A stretch of 7,819 nt of DNA from the NCBI GenBank assembly GCA_023458755.1, contig JAEWYE010000016.1, positions 1-7,819 on the forward strand, read 5' to 3'. Under the pieces are notes generated by a model. It was not told the origin of the DNA and did no database searches. It saw nothing but the letters and a program-made list of their open reading frames with translations. The stretch is from Bacillota bacterium (GTDB lineage: Bacteria > Bacillota > Clostridia > Oscillospirales > Acutalibacteraceae). Of this stretch, positions 6,301-7,819 are shown piece after piece (the stretch's first letter is position 1; every line of letters starts with the position of its first letter). The translations under genes were made by a program, and so were the position numbers.

Positions 6301-7819
6301 AGATGGTGCCAGCCTGACCAATCTGCTGGACAGTCATACAGGAACGGGAAATATCACGCTCTATGTGCGCAAATTTAGCGGTACCACGCACAGCACGGCG
6401 ATGGAAGTCACCATTCCCGCAAGAACCGACTGTTCCGTGAGCACGCTGAGCATTAACTACCCGAATGAGACTGTCACCATCCCAAGCTCCGTCCTATATC
6501 AGTTTACTACATCGGCTCCGTCCTCGTGGGCTTTCGCTGCAACTGGCACAGGCAGCGCGGTGAGCCTGACCGACAAGATTTCAGCTGCGGGTACAACGGG
6601 GAAAAACCTTTATAAGATTTACTTCCGCAATCCGGCCACGGGCAGCGCTTTTGCCAGCAAGATTGCCTCCGTGACAATTCCGGCGCGTCCGGCAACTCCT
6701 GCGGTGCCCTCGCCGGCAAGTGTCGCTGATACTAGTATCACACTGATTGCTGTAATAGGAGCAGAGTATAGCAAGGATGGTACCAGTTGGCAGGACGGCA
6801 CGGAATTTTCTGGTCTTGCATCCAACACCAGCCAAACTTTCTATCAACGCATGAAGGCAACGGGGAGCAGCTTTGCTTCCACATCAAGCGGCACTGCTAT
6901 CACCACGGCAAAGAATTCGATTGCCGCCGCAGCCGTCACGCTGGATACAGCTGACTTTACCTACAACGGCCAGAGTCAGAAGCCAACCATCACGGTAAAG
7001 TTGGGAGAAAATACGCTGACTGCCGACTCAGATTACACCGTCAGCTATTCTAATTCCAACGGCGGAGCGGATAATACCACCAATGTTGGCACCGTCACCG
7101 TCACGGTCACCGCCAGAGATGGCGGCGGTTATTCCGGAACCCCGGCAAGCGCCACCTATACCATCAGCAAAGCGCCCCTGACCGTCACCGGCGCGACCAC
7201 CGCCAGCAAACAGTACGATGGCACGAAGAGTGTGAGCGTCACCGCCGTTGCGCTAAGTGGTGTGGTCAACCCCGATGATGTGAGCGTCGATACAACGAGC
7301 CTGACCGGTACGCTCAGCGCCACGGGCGTTGGAACCTATGATTCCGTCACCCTTCCAACTATGACCCTCACCGGCACAACGGCAGGCAACTATACCCTGA
7401 CCCAGCCGACCGTAGCGGTTCCCACCTCTGTCAGCATCACGCAAGCCGACGCGCTGAGTCTGACGGGTACGGCTGTAATGGTAAAAGATCAGGCAATCTA
7501 CACAGTTGAGCTTGATCTCACCCAGATCAGCGGCTATCCTGCCTTCCCCGGCGGCACGCCTGCCTTTTCCATGACTAGCGGTAGCTCTTACAATGGCCTG
7601 ACCAGCGCAATGGTGGATGCAAGCGGCAAGCTGACCCTTGTAGCCGACAATACCACAAATGATACTAACGATACCGTGACCGTAAGTGTAACAGGCATGA
7701 GCAACTATAACGACAGCACCATCACCGTGACTGTGAACTACACGGACAAAATACCGGTTACGATTAGCGGTGTGACTGCACAAAACGGTACTTACAACGG
7801 TTCGACCCATACAGGTTAT
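3260..7819 (+). CDS. Giant secreted beta-helix and Ig-like surface protein, 3' end outside the window
   Basis: The frame is open from the ATG at 3260 to the last base, 1520 codons without a stop; I read it codon by codon. Residues 1-25 are a Sec signal peptide. Two glycine-rich beta-helix blocks follow (about 35-310 and 594-790), with rungs of the type T-I-x-I-x-G-G-T-V-x-A and A-G-I-G-G-G turns. Such rungs resemble the Cthe_2159-like carbohydrate-binding domain proteins of Clostridia. Between the blocks is a beta-rich linker of unknown type. After a further beta-rich spacer (about 791-876) come an Fn3-like segment (about 877-972, S-G-L-T-E-G-S-T-Y-T-Y-Y-L), three Ig-like modules (973-1219), an MBG-like module (about 1220-1304, F-T-Y-N-G-Q), a YDG-like module (about 1305-1394, K-Q-Y-D-G-T), and the start of another Y-N-G module at the edge. 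Composition is very rich in Thr, Ser, Gly, Ala and Asn. No catalytic motif is seen. The likely role is adhesion or polysaccharide binding at the cell surface. SLH repeats or an LPXTG signal would be expected beyond the edge but are not seen. Confidence 0.88.
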   Translation, partial: MRKRIFSILLCVCMALTLLPVSVLAATTYTINSGALTINRDNKPNYDNATITGTVSNEAEQLIIDDVTVDLTIENLSITIIGTGGNMSGITLKNNATLNLTVKGTNTLTGAYGGAGIDVPQGCTLNITAASTGTLKATGGNSYGGGAGIGAVGNKWSLNDIATETQTVGTINIAGGTIIASGGTSNKNGSGVMGAAGIGGSPDSTTGTISISGGTVTATGGYSSAGIGGGNCGCVESITIGDGIVTATSGQGGSAIGSGYNGKTSELSCGTIEINGGTVAANGNIGYGKSLGGLSYSGGEVFVGRDAGVTIENGVISPSTEGATTSTYPLSITIYDGRLTSTIANASITFGGKSYVSRINVSENYVGTLSCSLVLVNGTLTGTQTATVSGDGYFWANISCAENAGGYSATIGEKLYPVSLWFYDSAITADITGATVFAQRSGTPLNGDSAQGIVQSVCDGTIVKQQNGVGKMTVWMTAGAETVLSVTASSLNSNGAMSKSGQTIKASTNGTTIIMRDTGETAQISGPMDLSYGSITFKENAGKLDITYTPTSGGSPTTVLGQYYANEYEITQSNNDTATTNQIIFQNTPDFVKVKLSGVNMASQGKAVDLQTAKAYLNLSGSNTIDCGGGGPNCIGIHAAEGSALTIDGNGSLEVRNPSEYGTGIGGYYKDALSIDQRIKEGVGTIRIEGGTLTVSGQKGAGIGNSYSYSGGNPGSIEIASGTVIATSNTGAAIGGGYDAKSPAITISGGTVTANRIGAGSGSKSGGPLAITGGTISTAASGKPSIISVAATNASGTPVYYTKANVSAIYGATTAVTSASVTDYTYGFNDVKTDASGSLHLFLPASAESTKTTAIFNGVTYDGTITSTEPNTLKKYVPLAVSKGTVTNTGATLYVMANSGNTICYAASGTPLSEGSAVWGASDVQSIAASGGTQTITLSGLTEGSTYTYYLAAKEGDDYSDVTAVTFTTPFTAPNASDVSVDYAGELLKAKFGLGYTLEYATSADAATWTGVATDGASLTNLLDSHTGTGNITLYVRKFSGTTHSTAMEVTIPARTDCSVSTLSINYPNETVTIPSSVLYQFTTSAPSSWAFAATGTGSAVSLTDKISAAGTTGKNLYKIYFRNPATGSAFASKIASVTIPARPATPAVPSPASVADTSITLIAVIGAEYSKDGTSWQDGTEFSGLASNTSQTFYQRMKATGSSFASTSSGTAITTAKNSIAAAAVTLDTADFTYNGQSQKPTITVKLGENTLTADSDYTVSYSNSNGGADNTTNVGTVTVTVTARDGGGYSGTPASATYTISKAPLTVTGATTASKQYDGTKSVSVTAVALSGVVNPDDVSVDTTSLTGTLSATGVGTYDSVTLPTMTLTGTTAGNYTLTQPTVAVPTSVSITQADALSLTGTAVMVKDQAIYTVELDLTQISGYPAFPGGTPAFSMTSGSSYNGLTSAMVDASGKLTLVADNTTNDTNDTVTVSVTGMSNYNDSTITVTVNYTDKIPVTISGVTAQNGTYNGSTHTGY
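3362..4189 (+). repeat. First beta-helix repeat block in the giant protein
   Basis: Residues about 35-310. Degenerate rungs recur: G-T-I-N-I-A-G-G-T-I-I-A (169-180), G-T-I-S-I-S-G-G-T-V-T-A (207-218), S-I-T-I-G-D-G-I-V-T-A (237-247) and G-T-I-E-I-N-G-G-T-V-A-A (270-281), alternating with glycine turns A-G-I-G-A (147-151), A-G-I-G-G (196-200), A-G-I-G-G-G (225-230) and A-I-G-S-G (255-259). The spacing of about 25-38 residues and the strand-turn pattern suggest a parallel beta-helix. The DNA copies differ at many silent positions, so the repeats are old. Confidence 0.7.
5039..5629 (+). repeat. Second beta-helix repeat block, related to the first
   Basis: Residues about 594-790. It opens like the first block with an L-N-L-S-G-S-N-T-I segment and an L-T-I-D-G-N-G-S-L segment, then has rungs G-T-I-R-I-E-G-G-T-L-T-V (685-696), G-S-I-E-I-A-S-G-T-V-I-A (715-726), A-I-T-I-S-G-G-T-V-T-A (744-754) and L-A-I-T-G-G-T-I (769-776). 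The turns are G-T-G-I-G-G, G-A-G-I-G-N and A-A-I-G-G-G. The shared order of elements points to duplication of a whole domain, separated by an unrelated linker of about 280 residues. Confidence 0.6.
6176..6916 (+). repeat. Three Ig-like modules of about 75-90 residues
   Basis: Residues 973-1055, 1056-1143 and 1144-1219. The first two end in the same V-T-I-P-A-R. The first and third carry a Y-(A/S)-x-(S/D)-x-x-x-W strand (L-E-Y-A-T-S-A-D, A-E-Y-S-K-D-G-T-S-W) followed by an aromatic strand (L-Y-V-R-K, F-Y-Q-R-M-K-A-T). The second is more diverged. Such arrays are common as spacers in large clostridial surface proteins; I assign no ligand. Confidence 0.5.
6917..7441 (+). other. MBG-like and YDG-like stalk modules in the giant protein
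   Basis: Residues about 1220-1304 have the pattern A-x-F-T-Y-N-G-Q-S-Q-K-P ... D-Y-T-V-S-Y-S-N ... G-T-V-T-V-T-V-T-A, as in MBG-type modules. Residues about 1305-1394 have T-A-S-K-Q-Y-D-G-T-K ... G-V-V-N-P-D-D-V ... A-G-N-Y-T-L-T, as in YDG modules. Both occur in long repetitive adhesins, where they act as extended stalks. A beta-rich segment follows (1395-1495), and a further Y-N-G module begins at about residue 1497 and is cut by the window edge. Confidence 0.65.

Noticed and set aside
7091..7112. GTCACC-type short tandem repeat as a phase-variable tract
   Set aside because: Only about three imperfect 6-base units, all in frame and coding Thr-Val strands, so slippage would not change the reading frame and the tract is too short.
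7253..7810. 185-residue minus-strand frame at the right edge
   Set aside because: It is antisense to the YDG-type stalk modules, with no ribosome binding site or family pattern seen.

Overview
The window most likely comes from a Gram-positive anaerobe of the class Clostridia, for example an Oscillospiraceae-type gut or environmental bacterium. The reasons are strong AGGAGG-type ribosome binding sites, a Sec signal peptide of the style common in that group (basic start, ILL..CMALTLLP core, V-L-A end), a MalT/LuxR-type ATPase regulator, and a very large exported protein built from glycine-rich beta-helix and Ig-like modules. The genus cannot be fixed from the sequence.

Layout. Positions 1-469 are AT-rich and probably non-coding. 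They hold overlapping palindromes near 97-116, a plausible promoter at 382-410 and a strong ribosome binding site at 456-463. A weakly supported divergent reading frame may begin at 61 on the minus strand and run off the left edge. From 470 onward everything is on the plus strand and very tightly packed: a 785-residue ATPase/TPR/LuxR-HTH regulator (470-2827), an 88-residue protein with a possible PqqD-like fold (2837-3103), a 49-residue protein (3114-3263), and a giant secreted protein (3260 to the right edge). The last gene is open for 1520 codons without a stop and is cut by the window end. Gaps are 9 and 10 bases, and the last junction is an ATGA overlap, so the four genes look like one operon.

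The giant protein reads in order: signal peptide (residues 1-25), a first beta-helix block of T-I-x-I-x-G-G-T-V-x-A rungs (about 35-310), a beta-rich linker (about 311-593), a second beta-helix block (about 594-790), a beta-rich spacer (about 791-876), an Fn3-like segment (about 877-972), three Ig-like modules (973-1219), then MBG/YDG-type stalk modules (1220 onward). No surface anchor is seen; it would lie beyond the right edge.

How the genes may work together (inference): the first gene encodes a signal-responsive ATPase regulator that may control its own operon, whose main product is a secreted or wall-attached adhesin or carbohydrate-binding protein. The two small proteins between them have no function I can assign. 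They are the most interesting part of the locus, because they are translated in line with the regulator and the large exported protein.
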